64,000 nucleotides of DNA from Monodelphis domestica (lineage: Eukaryota; Chordata; Mammalia; Didelphimorphia; Didelphidae): positions 214,369,633 to 214,433,632 of the forward strand of contig NC_077228.1 in the NCBI RefSeq assembly GCF_027887165.1, in the 5' to 3' direction. The stretch's first letter is position 1, and the number at the start of each line of letters is the position of its first letter. Made by a program: the position numbers and the translations under genes. The notes under the pieces were generated by a model. The model saw nothing but the letters and a program-made list of their open reading frames with translations. It was not told where the DNA came from and made no database searches. Of this stretch, positions 33,059-43,678 are shown one piece after another.

Positions 33059-33319
33059 CTAAGATCTTAGTTAAAATTCTTCCTCAGGATATTTAAATGG
33101 TTATATGACCCTCAGCAAACATTTCATCTCTCTGGGCTTCAACTTCCTCCTCTGTACAATGAGGAGATTAGACTCAACAGCTTCTAAGGTCCCTTCTTTC
33201 TGAACCACATAGCTCTGACTAGTGAGGGCTCCCTATTCATTGGGAGCATCTTGTCCCTAACGTGGAAGTGAGGCGAAGTCCAGGATTGAGCAGAGACCTG
33301 GCCCAGCTCTGGATGATAC

Positions 33320-33441
33320 CTGAAGACGTTGATAGTTTTGGCTGAAAGAGGCTCATCAGACACTTCGTATTCATCTCCTTCATCAAAATACTCCCCATAA
33401 ATGTTAATGGCATTGTTCTGTTTGATGCAATGCTCCATCAC
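33320..33441 (-). CDS. DNAI2: DNAI2 coding exon 4
   Basis: 122 bp, phase 0 in and phase 2 out, residues 116-155. The acceptor GTCCCAG precedes GTG ATG GAG and the donor is GTATCA after TTCAG. It encodes VMEHCIKQNNAINIYGEYF, an acidic EGDEYEVSDE stretch, and SAKTINVF. The acidic stretch is the most diverged part compared with human and joins the N-terminal region to the propeller. The large pyrimidine tract begins 240 bp upstream in intron 3. Confidence 0.94.
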
Positions 33442-33679
33442 CTGGGACACAGAGGAAAATCATGGCCCTTGTTCTTTTCTGCTGCTCTGAATAGTAAAGA
33501 ATCTAGAGTAAAGGGGTGAAGCTGGGTGGGGGTAGAGGAGGTGGTTTTATAGTCAGGATTGGTCAGAAAACTATTATTGTCTTTCACACCATGGAGGTCT
33601 TCCAGCTGCCAAGAAATGAGCAAATGAGGAAGAGGGAAGGACCAAGATCCCCACTTCAAATCATTATGCATTTCTTCCC

Positions 33680-34679
33680 TTCCTCCAGCCTCTCCCTTTC
33701 TTCCTTCCTCCAGCCTCTTCCTCCCTCCCTCTCTCTCTTACTTCCTTCTTCTCTTTCTTCTTTACCTCCCTCCCTCCCTTGTCTTCCTCCCTTCCCTTTC
33801 TCTTTCCTTCCTACCTCTCTCCCTCCCTTCCTTATTTATCTTTATCCCTTTCCTTCTTTCCTTCCTTCCTTGTCTCCCTCCTCTCTTTCCTTTCTTCTTT
33901 TCTCCCCTCCACCTTCTTCTTCCTTACTTCTTTCTTTCCTTCTTCCCTCCCTCCCTCTTTTCCTTATTTCCCTCCCTCCCCTCCATTCTTTCTTTCCTCC
34001 TCTCCCCTTCCTTTTCCTTCCTCCCCCTTCATCCTCTTCCTTCCTTCCTTCCTTCCTTCCTTCCTTCCTTCCTTCCTTCCTTCCTTCCTTCCTTCCTTCC
34101 TTCCTTCCTTCCTTCCTTCCTCTATCCCTCCCTTCCTTATTTATCTCTATATCTTTTCTTCTTTCCTTCCTTCCTAGTCTCCCTCCTCTCTTTCCTTCCT
34201 TCTTTCCTTCTTTCTTCCCTTCCACCTTCTTCCTTTTCCTTCCTTTTTTCCTTCTTCCCTCCCTCTTTTCCTTATCTCCCTCCCTCCCTTTCATTTTTCC
34301 TTTATTCCTCTCCTCTTCTTTTTCCTTCCTCCCCTCTCCTTCATCTTCTTCCTTCCTTTTCTTTTCTAACTTTGCCTTCCTGCCTTCCTTCCTTTCCTCT
34401 TTCTGTCCTTCCTTTCTTCCCTCTTTCTGTCCTTCCTTCCTTTCTTCCCTCTTTCTGTCTTCCTTCTCTTTCTTCTTTACCTCCCTCCCTTTCCTTCCCT
34501 CCCTCCCTCCCTCTCCTTCCCTCCCTTCCTTCCTTCCTTCCTTCCTTCCTTCCTTCCTTCCTTCCTTCCTTCCTTCCTTCCTTCCTCCCTCCCTTCCTTC
34601 CTTCCTTCCTTCCTTCCTTCCTTCCTTCCTTCCTTCCTTCCTTCCTTCCTTCCTTCCTTCCTTCCTTCCCTCTCTTTCT
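33680..34679. repeat. 1-kb CT-rich tract, (TTCC)n and relatives
   Basis: One kilobase of almost pure pyrimidine: long TTCC arrays at about 34,040-34,120 and 34,520-34,668, with CCCTCC/TCTTT mixtures between. It abuts the 3' end of the 7SL pseudogene (minus strand), whose poly(A) tail was the probable seed. A 398-codon frame across it is an artefact. Strand asymmetry of this size can form triplex (H-DNA) and is prone to length change. Confidence 0.96.
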
Positions 34680-34687
34680 CATTTAAT

Positions 34688-34968
34688 GACTAGGTTTCAC
34701 TATCTCACTTAGGCTAGAAGTACAGATTATGCTCACAGTCAAATCCCATTCCTGACTGACATGACAGTTTTGCCCTACTGTCCTCTTCCTCACCTTAGGT
34801 GATGGGGGCAACCCAACTTTTTCCCTGAACCCTTATTGGGGACTCACCATATTGATTCTGAAGTTAGTATGGACACCCAATCACTCATCCCAGTCAAGTC
34901 CAGAGACTTGTCAGTTTTGTCCTCCCCAGAAAATGGAATTATAGGCATGTGCTATCATGGCTGGCTGG
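34688..34968 (-). pseudogene. 7SL (SRP) RNA retropseudogene, nearly full length
   Basis: The reverse complement aligns with 7SL RNA from its 5' end (GCCAGCCATGATAGCACATG against GCCGGGCGCGGTGGCGCGTG) through the S domain to the 3' Alu-domain arm. The plus-strand block CACCATATTGATTCTGAAG followed by TTAGTATGGACACCC corresponds to the highly conserved 7SL S-domain, and AGGTTTCACTATCTCACTTA to the 3' end. The S domain excludes an Alu/B1-type SINE. It is diverged throughout, so not a working gene. Both ends are close to full length (about 280 of 300 bases). Confidence 0.85.
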
Positions 34969-34969
34969 T

Positions 34970-35140
34970 GAATTTATTTATATATATTGTGAATATCTTT
35001 TATTTACTATGTATGAGTATATTTCCCCAATAAAATGTAAAAACCTTGAGAACAGGAATTGCATCACTTTTACATTTGTATACTAGCTCCTAACATAGTA
35101 CCTAGTACATAGTAATTAATAATTAATGTCTGTTTTAGAA
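34970..35140 (+). repeat. L2 LINE 3' end
   Basis: AATAAAATGTAAAAACCTTG, GAACAGGAATTGCATC and AGTACCTAGTACATAGTA are the classic L2 3' end. Confidence 0.6.
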
Positions 35141-35298
35141 TCATCTTTGCAGGAATGGGGATCCATCCATTCAAACTTATGAGAGAGTCTTTTTTCCTAC
35201 TAAAACTGACCATCTCTTTGATGACTGAGAATAGGGTAGAGTAAAGGGGTGGAAGATGAGGTGGGTAGAGAACAGAAGAAGAGAACTCATTGCCTCAC

Positions 35299-35460
35299 AT
35301 AACCAAGCTGCATGATGGCATTGATATAATTTTCATCCTTTTCCACTTTCTTTCGGAATCGGATTGTCTGCTCCAACTCTAGTGGGTTCACATCTTTGGG
35401 CCAGCCCCCTTCTAGATGATTAATTCCTCGGGTCTCCATCTCAAATCTCTCTGTATTGAC
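35299..35460 (-). CDS. DNAI2: DNAI2 coding exon 3
   Basis: 162 bp, phase 0 at both ends, residues 62-115. The acceptor TTTTATAG precedes GTC AAT ACA. I chose the donor GTGAGG after GGTTAT over an earlier GT because it keeps frame with exon 4 and reproduces the human spacing (QLG-x-x-MEH). It encodes [40 protein letters not shown] and [14 protein letters not shown], the N-terminal region thought to contact other outer-arm subunits. Confidence 0.94.
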
Positions 35461-35539
35461 CTATAAAATGCAGAATGTAAAGTAAAAAACTAAAACTTAA
35501 AATAAAATAAAACACTCAGTTTGGTTTCACCTCATGACC

Positions 35540-36100
35540 ATTAAAATGGCAAACATGACCAAAAATGAAAGCAGTCAATTTTAGAGAAGCTGTGGGAAGA
35601 TAGATGCACAAATGCCACATAGCTCTGTGAACTTATTCAATCATTCTAGAAAGAAATTTGGAATTATTGGAGAAAAATCACTAAATTGTTTATCTCCTTG
35701 GATCGAGTAGTCTAAATGTATATCAGGCATGCAGCCCCAGGCAGTCAGAGACAGAAAGAAATGTCCCATATATCCCAAATATGTATAGTAGTGGTGACTG
35801 AGTTCAACTCTAGAGAGTTAAGGTAGGGAATCAATTCTGGAAGAATAAAGGATTGCTTTGCTGCAGTGAGAGCCCATTTGAAAAACTAAAAACAAAAGGA
35901 ATTCATTGGCGGGGGGAATTATGGCATATGAATATAGTGAAAATTTTTATTATGATGTAATGAAATATTATTGGGTTGTAAGAAATGAGAACCATAAGAG
36001 GCTTTTTTAAAAATTGGAAGACATATGAAATCATTCAGAATGTGAGAAAGAAAATAAGAATTATGATCTTTTCACTACAACTTGAAGAACTAATAATGTA
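35540..36100 (+). repeat. LINE 3' region (probably L1)
   Basis: AGAGAAGCTGTGGGAAGATA, TATGGCATATGAATATAGTG and ATGAAATATTATTGGGTTGT belong to the same 3' body as at 24,190. Confidence 0.65.
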
Positions 36101-36109
36101 AGAAATCCC

Positions 36110-36910
36110 CTAACCACTTGGTGTTCTAATATTCAAAGGTCTCTAGCCCCTAAGAAAGGACTTGGTAAAGCAGCTGGTCTCATCCACTGCTCTCACAATT
36201 ACTTGCTGTCCTTAAATAAGAGATCCTGCCATTTTGTCTGAAAGAACTGCTCTCACAATTATAAAAGCATTTGGTCTCTTTCCCTTGTTCCCTACCCCTG
36301 AACAGGAAATGTTTTCTTTTTTGGATTATAAATCCTTCCACTTGCATTCCAAACACTCTCCTTTTTTCACTTGACTGGTTTCCCTACTCTCCTTGACTCT
36401 TTCCCTACTCTTTCTTCTCTTGTCAAATGCCTTAATTTCCTATCCTAAGATGTCACAGAATGTTATTGATTGGCTATGCACTCAGAATGGTCCTGAAATG
36501 TTACAAAACCAAATATTGGTTATCTCTAAGGACAGAATACTTTTTTTGGTGGTTGTTCAGTTGTTTTTCAGTCATGTCTAATTCTTTGTGACCCCATTTG
36601 GACTTTTCTTGGCAAAGATACTTGGGAGGTTAGCCATTTCCCTTGGGTTCGTTTTAGAGATGAGTAAACTGAGACAAACAGGATTAAGTAATTTATCTGG
36701 GATCATAAATCAAGTAAGTGTCTGAGGCCAGATTTAAGCTCAGGAAAATGAATCTTCCTAACCTCAGGCCCAGCACTCTGTCCACAGTATCACCTAGCTG
36801 CTCTTCTGATAGCTTAGTATGCTATTTAATAAATCTCTTTGCTTTCAGTTTGGTCTCATATTAATCACTGGACCATTGGTGATGAGCATGTCTCTTCCAG
36901 AATTCCCCAC
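36110..36910 (+). mobile_element. Probable solo LTR I, split by a SINE
   Basis: AATAAATCTCTTTGCTTTC near 36,828 and CACTGGACCATTGGTGATG look like a poly(A)/U5 end. CTCTTTCCCTTG and CTGCTCTCACAATTA (twice) lie in the upstream part. An antisense SINE at 36,545-36,800 interrupts it, so the LTR is older than that SINE. Edges estimated. Confidence 0.5.
36545..36800 (-). repeat. SINE type B
   Basis: TTGTTCAGTTGTTTTTCAGT to GTATCACCTAGCTGCTC, antisense. Confidence 0.85.
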
Positions 36911-37178
36911 AGGAAAAAAGAAAGAACCAGAAGAACAAGGTACACAATGACTACAATGATGTTAACAAAAACATTAAAAGGCAGCTAATCCAATGCAATA
37001 AAAGTAAGGGTTTTAAAAAAAGAAAAGAACAGAAAAAAGAGAAAGAATAACAAAATCAGGAGACAAATATGCATAGCCAAAGAAAAGAATTCCCCACTTA
37101 TGGAGAATGTAGGTCAATGCTTATTTTTCTTTTCTAACTATCCCAAAATATGTTTCATTCTGCACCGTAAGAATTCCT

Positions 37179-37370
37179 AGGGCCAACTAGGTGGCTCGGT
37201 GGATAAAGAGCCAGGCTTGGAGATGGGAGGTCCAGGGTTCAAATGTGACCTCACTCATTTCCTAGTTGGTGTGATCCTGGGTAAGTCACTGAACTCCACT
37301 TCTCTAGCCTTTATTGCTAAAGCCTTGAAACTTAAATTCTAAGATAGAATTTAAGGGTTTAAAGAAAAGA
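37179..37370 (+). repeat. SINE type A
   Basis: Head GGCCAACTAGGTGGCTCGG, core CAGGGTTCAAATGTGACC, tail ATAGAATTTAAGGGTTT. Confidence 0.85.
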
Positions 37371-37463
37371 AGTGAATGGAATGGAGTAGCTAGATAGTAC
37401 AATAGAAGATAGAAGGTAAGGGTTTAAGAAAAATGGTTGAGATAGAGAAAAGACTTTGTGCTT

Positions 37464-37770
37464 TGTTTAATTGAAAATTTTTCATTTAATTAATTAATTT
37501 AGAATATTTTTCCATAGTTACATGATTCATATTCTTTCCCTCTCCTCTCCTGGAGCCAACGCACAATTCCACTGGGTTTTACATGTGTCATTGATCAAGA
37601 CCTATTTCCATATTATTGATATTTGTACTAGGGTGATCATTTAGAGTCTATATCCCCAATCGTATCCCCATTGAACCATGTAATCAAGCAGTTGTTTTTC
37701 TTCTGTGTTTCTACTCCCACAGTTATTCCTCTGAATGGGAATAGCGTTCTTTCTCATAAGTCAGAGGAAA
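37464..37770 (-). repeat. LINE 3' end, antisense
   Basis: TTAATTAATTAATTTAGAAT, CATAGTTACATGATTCAT and AAGCAGTTGTTTTTCTTC mirror the copy at 22,920-23,220. Confidence 0.65.
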
Positions 37771-37950
37771 GACTTTCTGACCTTGGAAAGAATCTGTCTA
37801 CATGACACTCATTATGGGAATGGTCTCATGTAATTAGAAGTTGAGAGGGAATCTTGCTGGCTCTCCATTCTCCCCAACTCCCCAAGTCATCATGACCATA
37901 TGAGCCCACCTTCAAATAGACCCCTGATTCATGATGGGGAGAGATACTAC

Positions 37951-38133
37951 CTCATGCTCTGACATTTCATAGGAACACTGAATTCCTCTGTCCACAGGAT
38001 CCCGTACAACAAAGTGCTCCATGAGTTCTGGATTGGGTGGGATGTCGATGCTCAACTCTGCCTGGCGGTCGCTGAAGTTGCATTGTTTCCCAAACTCGCT
38101 TCGTTTCTTCAAATACACATAGACTATCTCCAT
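37951..38133 (-). CDS. DNAI2: DNAI2 coding exon 2 with the start codon
   Basis: 183 coding bp, residues 1-61. The ATG at 38,133 sits in a perfect Kozak context (CTACCACCATGG), eight bases inside the exon after acceptor CCTTTAG (exon edge 38,141). The donor is GTAGTA after GAG. It encodes [20 protein letters not shown], then [20 protein letters not shown] and ends YEMSEHE. This is the known N-terminus of DNAI2, differing at few positions from human as I recall it. The exon upstream must be non-coding. Confidence 0.95.
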
Positions 38134-38279
38134 GGTGGTAGCTAAAGGTGATATACAAGAGTAAAAAGAGAAGTTAGGATAAGGGGAACCATGAAGGGGA
38201 AAGGCAAGTTCAGTTTTGAGAAAGTTAAGTTTGTAAGATGTCTATGGGACATTGAGAAAATGGCTTCCATTTCTTTTAA

Positions 38280-38520
38280 AATTTATCATCATTATATTTT
38301 ATTTTTAATTTGACATTCTGTTTTTTTTTATGTAAAACAAATTTTAACATATATTCTTTAAAATTTTGAGTTCCAAATTCTCTCCCTATTTCCCTCATGA
38401 AGAAGGCAAGCAGTTTGATCTAGGTTATACATGTGTAGTCATACCAAGTATATTATCATGTTGTGAAAGAAAACACAAACAAAAAAGCTCCCGAAACCCA
38501 AGAAAAAGATAGTTAAAAAA
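38280..38520 (-). repeat. LINE 3'-end fragment (probably L1), antisense
   Basis: AATTTTGAGTTCCAAATTCT, GAAGGCAAGCAGTTTGATCT and GTTGTGAAAGAAAACACAAA form the antisense terminus of a very common marsupial LINE. Confidence 0.65.
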
Positions 38521-38632
38521 GAAAAGTAAGCATTAACATGCATTCTCCATTTATTCTAAGGAAAAACTAACCTAACCTGAATGAAGATATTGCTCCTTCC
38601 ACATCAAGTTTAAAACACAAATGAGGATGGGG

Positions 38633-38830
38633 GCAGGTAGGTGGCTTAGTGGATTGAGAAACAAGCCTAGAGCTGGCAAGTCCTGGGTTCAAATGTGACT
38701 TCAGACACTTCCTAACTGTGTGACCCTGGGCAAGTCACTTAACTGCCATTGCCTGGCTTTTATTGCTCTTTTGCGTTGGAACCAATACACAGTATTGATT
38801 CTAAGGCAGAAGGTAAGGTAATTATTTAGG
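38633..38830 (+). repeat. SINE type A
   Basis: Head GGCAGGTAGGTGGCTTAG, core GTGTGACCCTGGGCAAGTC, tail ATTGATTCTAAGGCAGAAGG. Confidence 0.87.
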
Positions 38831-38999
38831 GGACTTAGATCCCGAGCATGCCAGTCAGTAGCAGAACATAAGAGTGGTTTGTCTGACAGCTGGCTGCCTG
38901 GGTTCCCTGTCAACATGGCATTCCTGATCATCAGCCTGGCAGACACAGAGAAAATGACTTTACAACATGGACTTTACAACATGGACTGTGCCAGACAAT

Positions 39000-39264
39000 G
39001 GGAAAGATACATAGATAAATGAGAAAACACAACCACTAACAGTGCTTAGAATCTAGTGGGAAAAGGAGAGAAAACATGGACATGGACAAATACAATGCAT
39101 ATCAGAAGCTGTCAAAAATATTAATACTATCCTCTGTCCTTTAGGCACAAATTTGAAAGGAAAAAACCCTTTAATTTATTATTAATCTAATAGACAAACA
39201 TTTTTAGCTTAGAGACAGAAATATACAAATTGGCATTTACATTCTCTCTCTCTCTCTTTCTCTC

Positions 39265-39342
<78 letters not shown>

Positions 39343-40060
39343 GTGTGTCTCTACCTGAAGCTGATTTGAGATAATATCTGGAGCAATCTTAAATGAGGAA
39401 AAGTATATTTAAACATAGTTTTGCATTAATAATCCAGACCAAGACAATTCTTAATTCCTTCCTTGACAGCTCCTTTCAAGGACAGCAATGGTCTCTTCTC
39501 AGAGATCAATACAATATCTTAGTCCTTTCTGAATAGAGGTTAGCTTCTTCAAGGGATGAGGAATGCAAGAATGTGAACCAGACTAGAATTAAATTTGTTT
39601 TTTGTTCATGTCCCCTGTCAAGTTTCTTGACTTAACTTACCTTCCAGAGGAGACCAGTTTGAAAAGAGGTTTTTTTTTTGTCTAGAGAAATATTTTTTCC
39701 GGTAGTTGAACTAAGCAGATTTTTACAAATATTTCCACAAAACATAAGCTTCAACATTTCTAGTAAAAAGCATATAAAGAACTCTGGGAAAAATCACTGT
39801 CAGTTGAAAGGATAAAGGAAGATTCTTTTCTGGGATCACATATATTATGTAGCATGCATTTTATCAAATGAACACAGGATGTGGTTTTGAAGAGGCCTGA
39901 TGAATTGGAGATATGGTAGTTCCTTGCCTGGTTTCTGAGGGAGTTGTTCTTCAGTTGTGAAGTGTGCAATGAGCTGAGGACTTGGATTTGAGCCATACTG
40001 TCAGATCAAGGGCTTAATTCTCCTTAGCCTTACAGTGTGTAAATCAATTAAAAATCTGAT
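39000..40060. other. Unassigned intron 1 DNA
   Basis: Apart from the CT tract at 39,244, no gene or well-preserved repeat is recognised. Confidence 0.4.
39244..39340. repeat. (TC)n microsatellite
   Basis: About 97 bases of CT dinucleotides with a few extra T residues. Confidence 0.97.
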
Positions 40061-40064
40061 AGTT

Positions 40065-40245
40065 GGAACAGCTATGCAGTAGATTGAGAACCAGCTCTGG
40101 ATTCAGGAGGACCTGAATTTAGATCTGGCTTTAAGACATTTCCTAACTGTGTGACCCTGGGCAAGTCACTCGACCCCAATTGTTTAGCCCTTGCATCATT
40201 TCTGTCTTAGAGTTGTTATTAAAACAGAAAATATGGGTTAAAAAA
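40065..40245 (+). repeat. SINE type A
   Basis: Diverged head, core TGTGTGACCCTGGGCAAGTC, tail GAAAATATGGGTTAAAAAA. Confidence 0.8.
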
Positions 40246-40302
40246 AATCTGATGGTCTCCTGGCTTGTTAGAAGGAGTTTCTATATTGAAGAAATCACAA
40301 GA

Positions 40303-40500
40303 GGCAGCTAGGTGACTCAGTAGAAAGCCAGTTTGGAGTCAGAAGGACTTGGGTTCAAATCTTAACTCAGGCACTTCCTAGTTGTATGATCCTGAGCAAG
40401 TCACTTAACCCCCAAAACCTAGCCCTTACCTCTCTTCTGCCTTGAAACCAACATACAAGTATAAGAGAAGGTAAGGGTTTTCAAACAAACAAATAAATAA
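40303..40500 (+). repeat. SINE type A
   Basis: AGGCAGCTAGGTGACTCAG to AGAAGGTAAGGGTTTTC, ending in an AAATA-repeat tail. Confidence 0.85.
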
Positions 40501-41115
40501 ATAAATAACTGAATGAATGAGCAAGTGAGTAATTAAAAAAAATGATGTTGAGATGTGGCACACATTCCCTATTCTTTAGGAGCTCAAGACTGCTGGTGTT
40601 ATATAAGGAACATGTGTGTCCAAAGGGCTTCTTTTTGAGACAATTGTTCTGAGAGTCAGTACTTCCATAGCTATCAGAAAGTTTAATAGAATAAAGTTAC
40701 TTTCCATCCAAAATTTTCTTTTGCAGAGATATTCTTTTAAAAGCTTCAGTTTCATCATTTAAAGCTTTCCGGCCAATGATAGTGGAATCTGACAACAAGT
40801 CACATTGTGCCCTCGTCTGGAGACAGACAGAAGGGACATTTAAAATCAAAGTGCCCCAGAGCTAGGAGCTAGCTTGATTGCATTCATGGGCCCAGATCAG
40901 TCCCACTGTCATGAACTCACTGGTCAGCCTCACAAATGGAGAGGTCAGGATCTCTTTCATTTTGTTGAAGTGAATGCTTAAGGATTGAGATTCTTGATCT
41001 GCAGACACAACAACCCGGGCTAGTGCCCTAAGAGAATGATGAATTGCCTTAGAGGAATTTGCCATCTAAGTCGGATAATTCTGAGAGGAAAGAATTTCTT
41101 AAGATTTGGTTTTCC

Positions 41116-41158
41116 CAGGAAGGTAGGTGGCACAATGTATAAAGTGCTAGGTCTAGGA
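41116..41158 (+). repeat. SINE type B, head part (split by hAT)
   Basis: CAGGAAGGTAGGTGGCACAA to GTGCTAGGTCTAGGA. The remainder follows the hAT element at 41,375. Confidence 0.8.
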
Positions 41159-41374
41159 CAGTGATGGCAAAACTTTCAGGGACCAAGTGCCGGAACTGTA
41201 CCCTCATGCCACATGTGAGCTGCCCCCTTACCCGAGACAGGGGAAGGAGGAAGCGCTCCCATTGGCTGCTGGGCAGAGGGGTGGGTCATGTGAGAAAAGT
41301 CCTCAGGCTCCTAGAGATGGGGAGGGAGGAAAGCAGCAACCTCTGGCATACATGCCATAGGTTTGCCAACGAAG
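41159..41374. mobile_element. Non-autonomous hAT transposon nested in a SINE
   Basis: Terminal inverted repeats: CAGTGATGGCAAA at the left, GTTTGCCAACGAAG at the right. The 8-bp flanks GTCTAGGA and GTCTAGAG are the expected hAT target duplication, and both belong to the interrupted SINE. 216 bp, no coding capacity. A second partial copy is at 1,165-1,277. Confidence 0.78.
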
Positions 41375-41580
41375 GTCTAGAGTCAGAAAGACTCATCTTT
41401 CTGAATTCAAATATGGCCTCAGACACTATTCATGTGATCCTGGGCAAGTCCTTTGACCATCTTTGCATCAGTTCCCTCTTCTATAACATGGGCTGGAAGG
41501 ATGTGGCAACTCGCTCCAGTATTTTTGCCAAGAAAACCCCAAATGGCATCATGAAGAGTCAAACACACTGAACAATAACA
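41375..41580 (+). repeat. SINE type B, body and tail
   Basis: GTCTAGAGTCAGAAAGACTC through GTGATCCTGGGCAAGTCC to GAGTCAAACACACTGAAC completes the SINE interrupted by the hAT element. Confidence 0.85.
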
Positions 41581-41744
41581 ACCACACAAGGGTGAAACTG
41601 CCATCTAATCCCTCTCCTTAAACCCTCTATGCAGATAGCCTCTGTACTTTGTGTACTCTTTCCTTTGTATATATTTAAAAAAAAAAAAGATTTAGCTCCT
41701 AACCATTCCACAGTCTCCTTTGTTGTGTCATTAGTAGCCATATT

Positions 41745-42110
41745 ATGGTTGGTTGTTGTCCTTCCTTGAAGAGGACCAAACTGATATCCTTATGTACAGT
41801 GGGATCCAACTGTAGCCAAATAGACTAATACAAGCTCTGAAGGCTCTATCACAGATCAGGCACAAATAACCCATATGAACATTTGGGACAGAGATGCCTC
41901 GAAATTTGCACATCTCACTCTTCTTTTGAGTTACTGAAATTCTTTCTGCTTTGCTCATTGCACATAGTACTTCTTTGATACAGGTATGCCAGGCTGGATG
42001 GTCCTGTTCCAGTACCTCCCATGGCTTACAATCAATACCACAGTTCTTCAGGGAGACTTTTAGAGAGTGAATCCATATTCTACACTCTAATGTGTACTCT
42101 AGGTGTGTCC
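41745..42110. repeat. Interspersed repeat of unassigned class
   Basis: TTGTCCTTCCTTGAAGAGGA, ACTAATACAAGCTCTGAAGG and CACAGATCAGGCACAAATA form a block I recognise as common in marsupial DNA but cannot place in a class. Confidence 0.45.
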
Positions 42111-42467
42111 TAAGGCTCTATCTTGGGCCTTCTCTGTCTCCAATCTCTCATTTCTCTCTCTTTATCTTTGTCTCTGTTTCTCTGTGTCACTCTATCTAGG
42201 TGTATCTCTCTCTCTCTCTGTGTCTCTGTCTCTTTGCTCTCCCTCCCTCCTCTACATCTACACATATTCCTGACATATTCTACATAACCAGCCCTCATCT
42301 CTCCCCTGATCATCAGTTGTCTACTGGACATTTCAAAATAGAGGTCTTGGTGAAATAATAAAATCAACATGCCAAATAGAGAATTCATTCTCTCTTCCAA
42401 ATCCTCTCATCTTTAGACTTCCCTACTTATGTCCATGATTCTTCTAGTCTCCCTGGTTTATGATGTT

Positions 42468-42715
42468 AGTTGAGTCATTTCTGTTGTATCCAACTCTTCT
42501 GTGACACCATTTGGGATTTTCTTGGCAGAGATACTGGATTGGTTTGCCATTTCCTTCTCCATCTCGTCTTACAGATAAGGGAACTGATGCAAATAGAGTT
42601 AAGTGACTTGCCCAAAGTCACCCCACCAATAAGTATTTGAGGCTGGATTTGGACTTAGCAAGATGGGTCTTTCTGATGTCAGGCCTGGCACTCTATCCAC
42701 TGCGCCACTTGGCAT
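42468..42715 (-). repeat. SINE type B
   Basis: TTAGTTGAGTCATTTCTGTT through TTTCTTGGCAGAGATACTGG to CCACTGCGCCACTTGGC, antisense. Confidence 0.85.
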
Positions 42716-42729
42716 ATTATAAATGGATG

Positions 42730-43660
42730 TTTAATAGATGTTAGTTTTTATTATAGTTATTATGCTAAGTCCTGTGATAGGTGCTGGGGACATGAAGACA
42801 AGATATACACACATGCATGCACGTATGCATACACATGTACACTTATATTCCTCAATATAAATTGTCTTCAAAAAGCTTATGTTCTATCTAAACAATGCAT
42901 ACATAGAAATATAAATGAAATGCATAGAAGATTAATACAACAGAGAGTAATGAGGGGGTAATAGCCTGTAGCATTTGAGCTGGATTCCAAAGGAAGCTAA
43001 GGATTCTGGGAGGCAGTGTGAAGTGAGACAAGAAGCACAAAGGGGAAGTTTGGGCAAAGGGTTATGAAAAATCTGTGAAGAGAGTGAATATCTTCCATGG
43101 GGTGATGGGGGTGGGACCCAGAACTAGGAATACTTTCACACATACTTTCCTTGCTTTGGAGGAGTTTTCAAACCTAGTTTAGATAACACTGAGGGAAAAG
43201 AATCTCTCTAGTCTTAGTTCTCCTCCTACTTAGTTAACCATTCTACCATCTCCTTTGCTGGGTCATCATTATCCATATTATACACTCTGAGGATAGAAGG
43301 TCTGAGCTGCCTCTTGAAGGAAGGGAGGGATTTTAACAAATGGAAATGGGAAAAAGGAGAATCTTCCCAGACCTGAGCATCAACCTGAGCAAAAGCTTGG
43401 AGTTGGGAGTCTGCAGAGTGAGAATAGGGGAACCAGAGAGGTCTAATGTGTTGGAGATATAGAGTATGTAAAAGAGAAGATAAACTCTAATAAATGAATT
43501 GGAATCAGATTATAGAAAGCTTTGAATGCCAGGATCAGGAGGCAGTGGAAGGCAAGAAGGCATCAGTGATGGTTTCTTAAGGAGATTTTCTAAGATACTG
43601 GTTTGAATCAGGGATTACAGAGGGGATAGGCTGGAGTCAGGGATATCACTTAGAGGACTG
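42730..43660 (+). repeat. Long ancient interspersed repeat
   Basis: AGTCCTGTGATAGGTGCTGG, GAGCTGGATTCCAAAGGAAG, GAGCAAAAGCTTGGAGTTGG and GAAAGCTTTGAATGCCAGGA occur in the order of a long, very common marsupial/monotreme repeat body (L2-related by recall). No coding frame. Confidence 0.5.
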
Positions 43661-43678
43661 TTAAAAATAGTGGGTGGA

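Noticed and set aside
33516-34712. 398-codon open frame and several others over 100 codons
   Set aside because: They read through TTCC/CT repeats and give only Ser/Leu/Phe/Pro strings. No start context or domain. The same holds for frames at 4,751-5,173, 21,448-21,994, 31,553-32,100 and 48,764-49,077.
34688-34968. An Alu- or B1-like SINE
   Set aside because: The Alu-domain similarity caught my eye first, but the match continues through the 7SL S domain, so it is a 7SL RNA pseudogene.
39244-39340. CRISPR array or satellite
   Set aside because: It is a plain CT dinucleotide microsatellite. No spacer-repeat structure occurs anywhere in the window.
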